A DNA stretch of 64,000 bases from Bacteroidota bacterium (GTDB lineage: Bacteria; Bacteroidota; Bacteroidia; Flavobacteriales; Weeksellaceae): the NCBI GenBank assembly GCA_023386965.1, contig JAEWIR010000046.1, positions 252,978-316,977 on the forward strand. Reading direction: 5' to 3'. Shown here in pieces: positions 42,850-51,934 of the stretch. The notes under the pieces are model-generated. The model saw nothing but the letters and a program-made list of their open reading frames with translations, ran no database searches and was not told the origin of the DNA. The first letter of the stretch is position 1. Every line of letters starts with the position of its first letter. The position numbers and the translations under genes are program-made.

Positions 42850-45504
42850 ATGAGGAAAATTTTACTAATGTGCCTGCTTTCATTGGTCGGCACATACGCG
42901 GTAGCGCAAAATGACTGTGCCACCGCAATTCCGATTACGGCGCTTCCGTTTTCCAGTGGAGCGCAGACCACATGTGGTTCGGTGAATGACTATCCAGCCG
43001 GAAGTTACGGAAATGCGAATTATGGTGATGGAGAAGACTTCGTTTACTCCATAAACATAACCACCGCGCCTGTAAATTTACAGATTGCGCTGGGCGGCAC
43101 AGCCACCTGGAAGATTGCCGCCGTACATAGCGCCTGCGCCCCAACCCCAGCAAACAGTATGGGGTTTGTTGCTACCAGTTCCGGCAGTAGTGCAACTGGC
43201 GTGGTGACCATTCCGACCAATGGCACCTACTATATTTTTGTGGATACCTGGCCAACGCCTGCATGTGGCAGCTTTACGCTTAGTATCACCGAGGGACCAC
43301 AGTCTCCTCAATGTGCAACTTTAACAGGTCCTGCAAATGGCAGTACAGTAACCACCCTAACTCCTTCGCTTAGCTGGACAGCTCCGACTTCAGGGGTAGC
43401 CCCAACCGGTTACAAGGTATACCTGGGAACTACCAATCCGCCTACAACTCTGGCTTCAACAGTTACCGCACCGGCAACAACCTATACTGCCAGCCTTACA
43501 CAGTATAATACACCGTATTATTGGTATGTGGTGCCTACCAACGGGGGTGCTGATGCTATAGGTTGTAATGCCACGATTTGGTCATTTACAAGCCCTGCCG
43601 CACCTGCTGCACCTGCAAATGATGATTGTGCGAATGCTGTTGTGCTTACCGCTAATACCGGTGCAACATGTGCAACGCCCGTAAGCGGCACCACCCTTGG
43701 CGCTACCGAGTCTATGCCTGCAGGAGCTTGCAGTGGTGCACCCAATGATGATGTTTGGTATTCGTTTGTAGCTACAGGTACAACCCATATTGTTACCCTT
43801 TCCAATATAGTGTCGGTAGGTAATCCTTCCGCAACGGATATGTATTTTCAGGTAATGAGTGGAACCTGCGGTTCTACAACCAGTTTACTCTGTTCCGATC
43901 CTAACACGGGTACGGTAACAGGACTCACAGTGGGAAATACTTATTATATAAGAGTATATACATATTCAAGCACACAGACAGCTGCTGCTACATTTGATAT
44001 CTGCGTAACAAGTCCGCCGCCCCCACCAGCAAACGATGACTGTGCAGGCGCAGTAACTCTTACGGTGAATCCGGATTATTTATGTGGAGTGTTTGCTTCG
44101 GGTACAACTGTAAGTGCAACGGCTTCTACTGAAACAGCACCTAGCTGTGGTGCTAGCGGAACCAATGACGATGTTTGGTTTAAATTTACAGCGACCGGAC
44201 CGGCGCACAGAATTGCATTATCCAATGTGTCAGGCAGCACCGATATGGCTATGGCACTTTACAGCGGTGCGTGTGGTTCTCTTGTTCAGGTGGCCTGCAG
44301 TGATCCGAATACATTAAATGCCACGGGATTAACAGCAGGTTCAGTATACTACGTACGTGTCTGGACAATTACATCAACGGCAACTACCAGAGCAACTTTT
44401 GACATCTGTGTAGGGACGCAGCCGCCGGTTCCGGCCAATGACGACTGTTCAGGTGCTGTTAGTCTTACTGTAAATCCTGATTTGCTGTGTGGGTCATTTG
44501 CACAGGGGTACACCGACAGTGCTACTGCTTCTACTGAAACAGCACCTACCTGTGCGGCCAGCGGTGTTAATGATGATGTTTGGTACAGCTTCGTCGCTAC
44601 AGGATCAAACCATGTTGTTTCGCTTTATGACGTATCCGGCAGTACAGATATGGCTATGGCCCTGTACAGTGGCGTATGCGGTAGTTTAGTTGCGGTTCAG
44701 TGCAGTGATCCGAACACGATGACAGCAACTGGTCTTACAGCAGGAACAACTTACTACGTGAGGGTGTATACATATACTTCAACAGCTACAACCAGAGCGT
44801 CATTTAAAATATGTGTAGGAACACCACCACCGCCTCCTGCAAATGATACTTGTGCTACTGCAATCGCAGGACAGCCGGCAAATTCGTCTACACCTTACAC
44901 AAATACACAGGATGCGACCAGCGCAACAAATTCAGGTGGTTTTGTTGGTGCGTGTACAGGAACCAGCGGAATGAATGACGGTGTTTGGTATACAGTTACA
45001 GGTGACGGTGGAAACATGACAGTTACAGTAACGCCAACAGGATGGGATGCAGAAATTGGGGTATTTACAGGAACCTGCGGAACATTCACCTGTGTGACCA
45101 GTGTGGATGCAACAGGAAGTGGTAGTGCTGAAACAGTGACGTTCCTCTCCACAGTTGGTGCAACGTACTACATCAACGTCGGACATTATAGTGGAAGCAC
45201 TGATTCTCCGGAAGGTCCTTTCAGTATCACTATCGCCACAACAGGATCTTTGAAAACAAACGACGTCGTTGCGAATGCGAATGAGGTGAAAGTTTACCCG
45301 AACCCGTTTGCTGATTTGGTAAACATCTCTGATGTAAAAGATCTGAAGTCAGTTTCTGTGGTAGATATGTCCGGAAGATTGGTAAAAACAATTGCCAATC
45401 CGGGAAGACAGATCAATCTGAGTGAATTGAAAACCGGTCTTTATATCCTGAAACTGGATTATAAGGATGGAACTTCCCAAACCGTGAAAGCGATTAAGAA
45501 GTAA
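42850..45504 (+). CDS. Secreted protein with four ~135-residue NDDC repeats and T9SS sorting domain (second of three)
   Basis: 884 residues from the ATG at 42850 (signal MRKILLMCLLSLVGTYAVAQ). An N-terminal sandwich (about 20-155), an Fn3-like domain (154-250), then four PPC-like repeats that each open with ND(D/T)C and start near residues 257, 395, 530 and 665 (spacing 138, 135, 135). Each holds NDDVWY/F, then SCGxL-type CGS loops and CSDPN ... TYYVRV. Linkers PPPPPAN join them. Sorting domain at 813-884. Repeats 2 and 3 are close in DNA too. Probably a stalk-like surface protein; no catalytic motif seen. Confidence 0.87.
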   Translation: MRKILLMCLLSLVGTYAVAQNDCATAIPITALPFSSGAQTTCGSVNDYPAGSYGNANYGDGEDFVYSINITTAPVNLQIALGGTATWKIAAVHSACAPTPANSMGFVATSSGSSATGVVTIPTNGTYYIFVDTWPTPACGSFTLSITEGPQSPQCATLTGPANGSTVTTLTPSLSWTAPTSGVAPTGYKVYLGTTNPPTTLASTVTAPATTYTASLTQYNTPYYWYVVPTNGGADAIGCNATIWSFTSPAAPAAPANDDCANAVVLTANTGATCATPVSGTTLGATESMPAGACSGAPNDDVWYSFVATGTTHIVTLSNIVSVGNPSATDMYFQVMSGTCGSTTSLLCSDPNTGTVTGLTVGNTYYIRVYTYSSTQTAAATFDICVTSPPPPPANDDCAGAVTLTVNPDYLCGVFASGTTVSATASTETAPSCGASGTNDDVWFKFTATGPAHRIALSNVSGSTDMAMALYSGACGSLVQVACSDPNTLNATGLTAGSVYYVRVWTITSTATTRATFDICVGTQPPVPANDDCSGAVSLTVNPDLLCGSFAQGYTDSATASTETAPTCAASGVNDDVWYSFVATGSNHVVSLYDVSGSTDMAMALYSGVCGSLVAVQCSDPNTMTATGLTAGTTYYVRVYTYTSTATTRASFKICVGTPPPPPANDTCATAIAGQPANSSTPYTNTQDATSATNSGGFVGACTGTSGMNDGVWYTVTGDGGNMTVTVTPTGWDAEIGVFTGTCGTFTCVTSVDATGSGSAETVTFLSTVGATYYINVGHYSGSTDSPEGPFSITIATTGSLKTNDVVANANEVKVYPNPFADLVNISDVKDLKSVSVVDMSGRLVKTIANPGRQINLSELKTGLYILKLDYKDGTSQTVKAIKK

Positions 45505-45530
45505 TCAGCTATTTTTATCAGTAAAAAAGG

Positions 45531-45562
45531 CTGTCTCACCGCTTGGTGGGACAGTTTTTTTT
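45531..45562 (+). terminator. Terminator after the second cargo gene
   Basis: CTGTCTCACC / GGTGGGACAG, loop GCTT, then eight Ts. Confidence 0.9.
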
Positions 45563-45721
45563 ATGCCTTGATCCCGGCAGAACAATTTTAATTAACCTTC
45601 TATAAATGTATTTCGCAACACTTATGCTTATTGTTTAAATGCTTCTTGATTTAAAGTCATTTTTATTAGCTATTATATATTAAAATTTTATAAATTAGCT
45701 TAAACTATTTAAATCACAATT

Positions 45722-48436
45722 ATGAAGAAAGTACTACTATCATGCTTTTTGTCCCTCGGGCTTGGAGCATCTGCGCAAACGTATTGTGTGCCCGCATTTT
45801 CAAGTGGATGTGCTGATGGAGATCAAATTAACAGTTTTTCGGTCCCCTCCGCTGGATTCAGTCATCTTAACACCGGATGTTCTAATGCTGCTTATGGAGA
45901 TTTCAGTGCTACACAGACAGTCACTTTGCAGGCTTCACTCCCGTACAATTTCACAGTGGAGCATGGCTACAGCGGTCAGTTTGTGAACATCTGGGCAGAT
46001 TTTAACAATGACGGAATTTTCGATCCTACCTCGGAACTGATAGGTTCAGGATCTAGTGGATCAGGATTGCAGACGGCTTCTACGATTACTGTACCGGCAG
46101 GCACTCCTGTGGGTACTTACAGAATGCGTGTCGCCGATCGCTGGAACAGTGCACCAATACCGTGTAACACCGATGGCTATGGAGAAGCACATGACTATAC
46201 ACTGGCTGTAACACCACCGCCTAGCTGTACAATTCCAACGGCGGCAAGCACAACAACTGTATCTTCATCTTCACTGCAGGTATCGTTCACGGCTCCTCCA
46301 ACTGCTCCGGCTCTGGGATATGACATTTATTACAATACAACGAATGTTGCTCCTACAGCGACTACCTCTCCAATATTAAATGTGCCGTCATCACCCGGCC
46401 TGATTCCGTCTCTTTCCCCAGCCACAACCTATTATGTGTGGATTCGCTCCAACTGTTCAGCAGCAGATAAGAGTATATGGGTGGCGGCAGGTTCTGCAGT
46501 AACGTCATGTGTCGCATTTGCAGCTCCGTTTTACGAAGCATTCAGTTCGGGTACATTGCCTAACTGCTGGACAAATATCAATCCGACTACTACTTCCACC
46601 AGTACCAATGCTTTCTGGAAGTTTGCAGGCAACCCTGAGTATGGTGCAAGCCCGGTGAATAACGGTAGGACAGCAGGTACATTTGCCTGGGTAGATGCAA
46701 GTTCACCGTACCTGGGAGAACATCAGGTTCAGCTCATCTCTCCTCAAATCAATTTGACAGGACTTACCAATCCTTATATACAGTTTGAATGGTATAAGAA
46801 TCACCTTACGTCAGCTACAGGAACGCTGCCACCTTATGATAATAATAAGCTTACGGTACACGTAACCAGCGACGGAACCACCTGGAACCAGATATTTACA
46901 GGTGATACCAATTCAAGTAACTGGAGACTTGAGGGAATTCCACTTGGAACGGCATATTCGGGAACTACCATCCGTATTAGATTCACCGTGGATAAAGATG
47001 CTGCAGGAAACGGTTATTTTTATGATGACCTTCTCCTGGACGAGGTACGTGTGATGGAAACTCCAACCTGTGTACAACCTACGGGTGTAGCTGTATCTAA
47101 CGTTACCAGTTTCACCGCTGATTTCGTATGGAATGCAACCACTCCGGTGCCGGCAAACGGGTATGACTTTTATTACAGTGCAACCAATACTGCTCCTACA
47201 GCAGCTACAGTACCAACAGCCACTGGTCTTACGACACCCGCATACCAGTTAACCGGTTTATTGCCGTCAACCACTTATTATGTTTGGGTGAGATCAAAAT
47301 GTTCGTCCAGTGCTCAGAGTCTTTGGGCGGCGGGACCTTCATTTACCACCGTGTCTTTCTGTCCTGTGGTCACTGCACCGGCTAATGCCCTTAGCGGAGT
47401 CTCTCTGACGCCAACCATCACGTGGAATGCAATGCCGGGTGCAACTTCCTATATTATCACGATGGGAACCACTTCCGGCGGGACCGATGTTCTGAATGCC
47501 GTTAACGTTGGCAATGTAACTTCCTACACATTACCTACTGCACTTGCAAACAGCACCACCTATTATTATACGGTGAATGCAACTAACGGTACTGTACTTT
47601 CGCAGTCCTGTACAGTGAGAACTTTCACTACAGCTTGTGCTGCTATCCTGCCTAACTATACCAATAACTTTAATACAGTACCCGGTAACTGCTGGTTAAT
47701 TGCGGCCGGTGGTTCCCCGGCTTCGGGACCTGCACCTGGTGCAACTGTAAGCTATAACTGGAGATCTGAAGCCTTCCTGTTGGGTAACGGAGGCACAGGT
47801 GGTGCAGCATTAAACCTTTATTATTTTGACCGTGCCGGATGGCTTATCAGCCCAACTTTTGATCTGTCTGGTGCAGGTACGCATACGATGACCTTCAATT
47901 ATGGCGTTACAGAATATTACGGTTCAGATCCAATTGCGATGGGTTCCGATGATGTGGTGAATGTACTTATATCCACTGATAACGGTGCTACTTGGTCCAT
48001 TATTGAAGAGTTTACTTATATGGACAATATCAGCAACACCTCCAATACCTTTACTTATACCGTTCCGGCAGCACAGGCTACCGCGCAGGTGAAGTTCGCT
48101 ATTTTTGGTACCGACGGTACCGTGGATGATGCTGAAGACTATGATTTCCATGTTGATAATTTTGCGGTAACGACCGGTGCACTTTCAACTTCAGAAATCG
48201 CCGCTCAGAGCACTGAAGTAAGGGTTTATCCAAATCCATTTACCGATGTTGTCAACATTGCTGATGCCAAGGACCTGAAATCTGTTTCTGTGATCGATAT
48301 GTCCGGAAGATTGGTAAAATCAATCAGTAATCCGGGAAGACAAGTTAATTTGTCTGAGTTGAAATCGGGACTGTATATTTTGAAGCTTGACTTTAAAGAC
48401 GGTTCTACAAAATCAGTAAAAGCTATTAAAAAGTAA
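45722..48436 (+). CDS. Secreted protein with GEVED, Fn3 and MAM-like domains, T9SS sorting domain (third of three)
   Basis: 904 residues. Signal MKKVLLSCFLSLGLGASAQ. A GEVED-type domain at about 20-165 (VNIWADFNNDGIFD, GEAHDYTLAV). Fn3 at 167-265. A MAM-like sandwich at 267-447 that is nearly the same as in the first protein (WVDASSPYLGEHQVQLIS, FEWYKNHLTS, YFYDDLLLDEVRV). Two more Fn3-like units at about 449-638, a jelly-roll at 640-820 and a sorting domain at 833-904 almost identical to the other two. The first and third genes share MAM, Fn3 and sorting modules, indicating duplication and module exchange. Function unknown; probable surface or matrix protein. Confidence 0.88.
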   Translation: MKKVLLSCFLSLGLGASAQTYCVPAFSSGCADGDQINSFSVPSAGFSHLNTGCSNAAYGDFSATQTVTLQASLPYNFTVEHGYSGQFVNIWADFNNDGIFDPTSELIGSGSSGSGLQTASTITVPAGTPVGTYRMRVADRWNSAPIPCNTDGYGEAHDYTLAVTPPPSCTIPTAASTTTVSSSSLQVSFTAPPTAPALGYDIYYNTTNVAPTATTSPILNVPSSPGLIPSLSPATTYYVWIRSNCSAADKSIWVAAGSAVTSCVAFAAPFYEAFSSGTLPNCWTNINPTTTSTSTNAFWKFAGNPEYGASPVNNGRTAGTFAWVDASSPYLGEHQVQLISPQINLTGLTNPYIQFEWYKNHLTSATGTLPPYDNNKLTVHVTSDGTTWNQIFTGDTNSSNWRLEGIPLGTAYSGTTIRIRFTVDKDAAGNGYFYDDLLLDEVRVMETPTCVQPTGVAVSNVTSFTADFVWNATTPVPANGYDFYYSATNTAPTAATVPTATGLTTPAYQLTGLLPSTTYYVWVRSKCSSSAQSLWAAGPSFTTVSFCPVVTAPANALSGVSLTPTITWNAMPGATSYIITMGTTSGGTDVLNAVNVGNVTSYTLPTALANSTTYYYTVNATNGTVLSQSCTVRTFTTACAAILPNYTNNFNTVPGNCWLIAAGGSPASGPAPGATVSYNWRSEAFLLGNGGTGGAALNLYYFDRAGWLISPTFDLSGAGTHTMTFNYGVTEYYGSDPIAMGSDDVVNVLISTDNGATWSIIEEFTYMDNISNTSNTFTYTVPAAQATAQVKFAIFGTDGTVDDAEDYDFHVDNFAVTTGALSTSEIAAQSTEVRVYPNPFTDVVNIADAKDLKSVSVIDMSGRLVKSISNPGRQVNLSELKSGLYILKLDFKDGSTKSVKAIKK

Positions 48437-48450
48437 AAATTCATTAATGC

Positions 48451-48476
48451 AAGCGGCCAATTCTGGCCGCTTTTTT
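48451..48476 (+). terminator. Terminator after the third cargo gene
   Basis: AAGCGGCCA / TGGCCGCTT, loop ATTC, then Ts. Confidence 0.9.
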
Positions 48477-48541
48477 ATTTTATATATAAGTCGATAATTT
48501 GTTTAGCTTTTCCTTATTTTTTCCTGGCATTTAGTCAGAAC

Positions 48542-48650
48542 TACAGGTATATTTACCGCAGCACCCTAGTCCACCGGAAAGAAGGACTGTATCATTGTAC
48601 TTACGCTTCAGGATGGTACCCAGTATTCCCGAAAAGTGATTAAGAAGTAA
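48542..48650 (+). pseudogene. Relic of a fourth T9SS sorting domain
   Basis: Reading 48594-48650 gives IVLTLQDGTQYSRKVIKK and a stop, the end of a type A sorting domain. Just upstream GLY (48584-48592) is in another frame; restoring two bases (AT) would give GLYIIVLTLQ. Nothing recognisable precedes it, so this is the frameshifted tail of a mostly deleted cargo gene. Confidence 0.7.
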
Positions 48651-48674
48651 GATTCAGATGAAATAAACAAACAG

Positions 48675-48699
48675 CAGCCTCTTTAACGAGGCTGTTTTT
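48675..48699 (+). terminator. Terminator left from the relic gene
   Basis: CAGCCTC / GAGGCTG, loop TTTAAC, five Ts. Confidence 0.8.
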
Positions 48700-48806
48700 G
48701 TTTTTATACGACCGAACCGAATCTGTTGTTATAATTTCAGTGGGCGCACGACCACGAAAGGAGATGATGAAAGGATTCACTTGTGCACGGAGGCACTGAC
48801 CTGCGT

Positions 48807-49679
48807 TTATTCGTTGCCCAGATATCTTTCGGGAATGGTGGTTTTTTCGCCGCAGCGCTTGCAGTAGTTGGCATCATCATCTATATCATCGTTCATGCAT
48901 CTGCTGCACACTTTTTCAAAATTCTGCCTCTTGTTGCGCATTTCAGCGGTTACAATTCCCGTAGGTACAGCAATGATGGAATAACCGGCCAACATAAGAA
49001 GTATGGCAAACAGTTTCCCAAGTGGGGTAGTGGGCGAAACATCGCCGTAGCCTACTGTGGTCACTGTAACTACCGCCCAGTAAATGCTCTGCGGAATGCT
49101 TTCAAAACCTTCCTTATGACCTTCCACCATATACATCATGGAACCCACAATCACGGAGAATATCATCAGGAAAAGCAGGAAAATGTAGATTTTACGTGAA
49201 CTGTTCTTCAAAGCACGTACAATCAGATAGCCGTCATTCATGAAATCCAGCAGGTTCAGGATCCTGAAAATACGCAGGATTCGCAGCATCCGGATAATTA
49301 AGAAAAACTTGGTTACAGGAAGTAAAAGACTCAGGAAAAACGGCAGAATGGCCAGCAAGTCTATAATTCCGAAGAAACTGAAGATGTATTTACGTTTGTT
49401 GCGAATGGTGATGATCCTTAAAATATACTCCGCGGTGAAGAAAAGCGAGATGGTCCACTCGAGAACTATGAAGAGTGTGTGAAACTGAAGGTCAAATGAA
49501 GGCACGCTCTCCATCATAACAATGAACGTGCTCAGGAAAATCAGAATAAGCAGGCAAATGTCAAACATCTTACCCAAAGGAGTATCCGCGCGGTAGATGA
49601 TCCTGAACAGCTGCCGCTTCCACTTTTTTCTCTCCGGAATGAAATCGTGCTCCTTTTCGATGGCGTGATGCGGCTCCAT
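48807..49679 (-). CDS. Voltage-gated K+ channel family protein with C-terminal zinc ribbon
   Basis: 290 residues, six membrane helices. The voltage-sensor helix S4 has regularly spaced arginines (RMLRILRIFRILNLL), and the pore has the K+ selectivity filter TVTTVGYGDVSP. The C-terminus (about 255-280) holds CSRC ... YCKRC, a four-Cys zinc ribbon, after the S6 helix. The N-terminal 45 residues are cytosolic and basic. Channels of this type conduct K+ in response to voltage or ligand; the ribbon could sense zinc or redox, which is inference. It is divergent from the NIF3 gene across 48 nt. Confidence 0.88.
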   Translation of the reverse strand: MEPHHAIEKEHDFIPERKKWKRQLFRIIYRADTPLGKMFDICLLILIFLSTFIVMMESVPSFDLQFHTLFIVLEWTISLFFTAEYILRIITIRNKRKYIFSFFGIIDLLAILPFFLSLLLPVTKFFLIIRMLRILRIFRILNLLDFMNDGYLIVRALKNSSRKIYIFLLFLMIFSVIVGSMMYMVEGHKEGFESIPQSIYWAVVTVTTVGYGDVSPTTPLGKLFAILLMLAGYSIIAVPTGIVTAEMRNKRQNFEKVCSRCMNDDIDDDANYCKRCGEKTTIPERYLGNE

Positions 49680-49714
49680 AGGGTTCTCTTTGGAATTATT
49701 CCTTATTTTCGTTA

Positions 49715-49722
49715 CAAACTTA
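49715..49722 (-). promoter_or_regulatory. -7 box of the K+ channel gene
   Basis: The minus strand reads TAAGTTTG 35 nt before the channel ATG and just before the NIF3 ATG on the other strand. Confidence 0.45.
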
Positions 49723-49727
49723 ATGAA

Positions 49728-50825
49728 ATGAACTTAAAGGAGGTGGTTTTTGAAATTGAAAATACATTTTCAATGAAACAGGCGGAAGATTTTGATAACG
49801 TAGGCCTGCTCTGTGGTAATCCGGAACGTGAGGTCACCGGCATTGTGGTGTGTCATGACGCACTGGAAAAGGTGGTGGATGAAGCTGTCGCCTGCTCGGC
49901 CAACCTGATCGTGACCTTTCATCCTATTATTTTTTCAGGTCTGAAATCCCTGACCGGTAAAAACTATGTAGAGCGGGCCGTGCTGAAGGCTGTTGAAAAT
50001 AAAATTGCCATCTATGCCATTCATACCGCATTTGACAATGATTATTACGGGGTGAATTATGGAATATGCGAAAGACTAGGACTTTCAGATCAAAAGATAC
50101 TGATGCCAAAAAGGGAGAACCTGAAAACACTGGAAGTCATGGTTCCGGCAGAGAATGCAGAGGCTGTTCGGGAGGCTCTTTTTTCAGCGGGTGCCGGAGG
50201 CATCGGTTTCTATGACCAGTGCAGTTTCAGTCATACCGGTACGGGTACCTTCCGTCCGCTAGTGGGTTCGGATCCTTACTCAGGGAAGCAGGGCGAGCGC
50301 AGTATGGCAAATGAGGAAAAGGTTTCAGTTATTTTTGAAGCGTACAAACAGAGCCGGATCCTGAGAGCCATGAAAGAAGCTCACCCTTATGAAGAGGTAG
50401 CCTACAATATTATCCGGCTGGATAATGAGAACAGCTATTCCGGACTTGGCCGTTACGGCGATTTACCTGAATCTTTGGCTCCGGGCGAATTCCTGAAAAT
50501 GGTGAAAGAAAAGTTCAGCCTGACAGTAATCCGTCACAGCGGCCAGCTTCCGCAAGCCATTAGAAGGGTAGGAGTGCTGGGCGGCAGCGGAGCTTCCGGT
50601 ATTGATGCTGCAATGGCAGCGGGATGTGACGCTTACCTTACCGGTGATGTGAAGTACCATGATTTCTTTAAGGCTGAGGATAAAATAATGATCTGTGACA
50701 TCGGCCATTATGAATCGGAACAGTTTGTAACTCAACAATTATTTGAGATTTTGTCGGAAAAATTTCCTAAATTTGCAGTCTCAAAATCAACCGGGAATAC
50801 CAATCCTGTTAATTACTTTTTATAA
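49728..50825 (+). CDS. NIF3-like dinuclear metal protein (YqfO type)
   Basis: 365 residues from the ATG at 49728; the open frame upstream overlaps the channel gene and is rejected. NIF3 core: FDNVGLLCGNPEREV, IVTFHPIIFSGLK with a metal-binding His, YAIHTAFDN, and a late GDVKYHDFF and DIGHYESE with His/Glu ligands. An inserted domain in the middle (AVREALFSAGAGGIGFYDQCSFS) is the CutA/PII-like insert of YqfO proteins. A hexameric dinuclear metal protein; suggested GTP cyclohydrolase or other hydrolase roles remain unclear. Operon with the next gene (3-nt gap), a pairing common in Bacteroidota. Confidence 0.93.
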   Translation: MNLKEVVFEIENTFSMKQAEDFDNVGLLCGNPEREVTGIVVCHDALEKVVDEAVACSANLIVTFHPIIFSGLKSLTGKNYVERAVLKAVENKIAIYAIHTAFDNDYYGVNYGICERLGLSDQKILMPKRENLKTLEVMVPAENAEAVREALFSAGAGGIGFYDQCSFSHTGTGTFRPLVGSDPYSGKQGERSMANEEKVSVIFEAYKQSRILRAMKEAHPYEEVAYNIIRLDNENSYSGLGRYGDLPESLAPGEFLKMVKEKFSLTVIRHSGQLPQAIRRVGVLGGSGASGIDAAMAAGCDAYLTGDVKYHDFFKAEDKIMICDIGHYESEQFVTQQLFEILSEKFPKFAVSKSTGNTNPVNYFL

Positions 50826-50828
50826 TAT

Positions 50829-51608
50829 ATGGCTAAGAAAAACGTAGAAATTTCTGTTGAAGAAAAATTAAGGGCGCTGTATGACCTGCAGATTATTGAT
50901 TCCAGATTAGACGATATTCGCAATACCAGAGGTGAACTTCCAATTGAAGTGGAGGATCTGGAAATTGAGATTGAAGGCTTGGAAAAGAGAGCAGAGAAGT
51001 TTCAGGCTGAGATTAAGGAGCAGAACGACGAGATCAATACCAAGAGGGAAGTGATTAACCATGCCAATTCCCTTATAGAAAAATACAAATCGCAGCAGGA
51101 CAACGTACGCAACAACAAGGAATTTGAATCTCTGGATAAGGAAATTGAATTTCAGGAACTTGAGATCCAGCTTGCGGAGAAGAGGATAAATGAGTTTGAG
51201 GCCAAGATCTCCCATAAAAATGAAACTCTGGACGAGCTGAATGCTAAGATTGAACAGTTGAAGAGCCACCTGAAGTTTAAGAAGGAAGAGCTTGAAAACC
51301 TGGTAGCCGAAACCCAGAAAGAGGAGGATTTCCTGGTTGAGAAATCTGCCGAATTTTCCAAGAAGATTGATGAGCGTCTGCTGGCTTCATACAACAGGAT
51401 CCGCTCCAATTCCACCACCGGTCTTGCGGTAGTGGGTCTGGAAAGAGGTGCGCCTAAGGGATCTTTCTTCACCGTTCCGCCACAGAAACAGATGGAGATC
51501 GCGCAGCGTAAAAAGATCATCATTGACGAGCACTCCGGGAAAATCCTGATTGACGACGAAATGGTAAATGAGGAAAACGAAAAGATGAAGGACATCATCA
51601 AGTTCTAA
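50829..51608 (+). CDS. Coiled-coil protein of the C4-zinc-ribbon family with all cysteines lost
   Basis: 259 residues. Residues about 8-185 are a long helical hairpin (many Glu/Lys heptads, QQDNVRNNKEFESLDKEIEF), the N-terminal part of the COG1579 / CT398-like family. In that family the C-terminus is a four-Cys zinc ribbon of form RGACGGCF ... CExCGRIL. Here the same places read RGAPKGSF and DEHSGKIL; all four Cys became Pro, Ser, Asp, Ser while the frame (VVGLERGA, TVPPQKQMEI) is kept. The domain probably folds without zinc. The family is linked to secretion or outer-membrane functions in other bacteria, role unclear. Cotranscribed with the NIF3 gene. Confidence 0.85.
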   Translation: MAKKNVEISVEEKLRALYDLQIIDSRLDDIRNTRGELPIEVEDLEIEIEGLEKRAEKFQAEIKEQNDEINTKREVINHANSLIEKYKSQQDNVRNNKEFESLDKEIEFQELEIQLAEKRINEFEAKISHKNETLDELNAKIEQLKSHLKFKKEELENLVAETQKEEDFLVEKSAEFSKKIDERLLASYNRIRSNSTTGLAVVGLERGAPKGSFFTVPPQKQMEIAQRKKIIIDEHSGKILIDDEMVNEENEKMKDIIKF

Positions 51609-51629
51609 GTTTACCTTTTGAAATATAGG

Positions 51630-51659
51630 AATCCGATTCAGTATTGAGTCGGATTTTTT
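51630..51659 (+). terminator. Terminator of the NIF3 - coiled-coil operon
   Basis: AATCCGATTCA / TGAGTCGGATT (one T:G pair), loop GTAT, then Ts. Confidence 0.88.
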
Positions 51660-51872
51660 GTTTCAAAAACTTCCCGGAAGGGTGAATGGTTTTGAATGAA
51701 TATAACCTGTGTTTATCGGTAAAACTGAAACTTTCCCTTAAACAATCGCCCTGGTTTTTCTATTGTGAACATCTCAACTTCCGCTTGTGTGCTTTATTCA
51801 AAGTAATATTCGGTTCAATTTATAGAGTCATGCCCTACTGCGGTACGCAGTCGGATATTTATATGAGGAAGC

Positions 51873-51912
51873 AAAAAAAATAATCCGACTCCATGGGCGT
51901 GGAGCCGGATTA
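51873..51912 (-). terminator. Terminator of the long-chain acyl-CoA ligase gene
   Basis: On the minus strand TAATCCGGCTCCA / TGGAGTCGGATTA with one G:U pair, followed by eight Ts. On the plus strand the same stem would have an A:C mismatch, so it favours the minus direction. Confidence 0.85.
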
Positions 51913-51934
51913 TTCCAATTTTATTAATGATCAG

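Noticed and set aside
43618..45240. DNA repeat array as a mobile element
   Set aside because: The repeats are in-frame protein domains of one gene with no inverted ends or transposase.
51686..51883. 65-codon reading frame after the NIF3 operon
   Set aside because: No recognisable domain or ribosome site, it lies between two terminators and ends inside the ligase terminator; likely chance.
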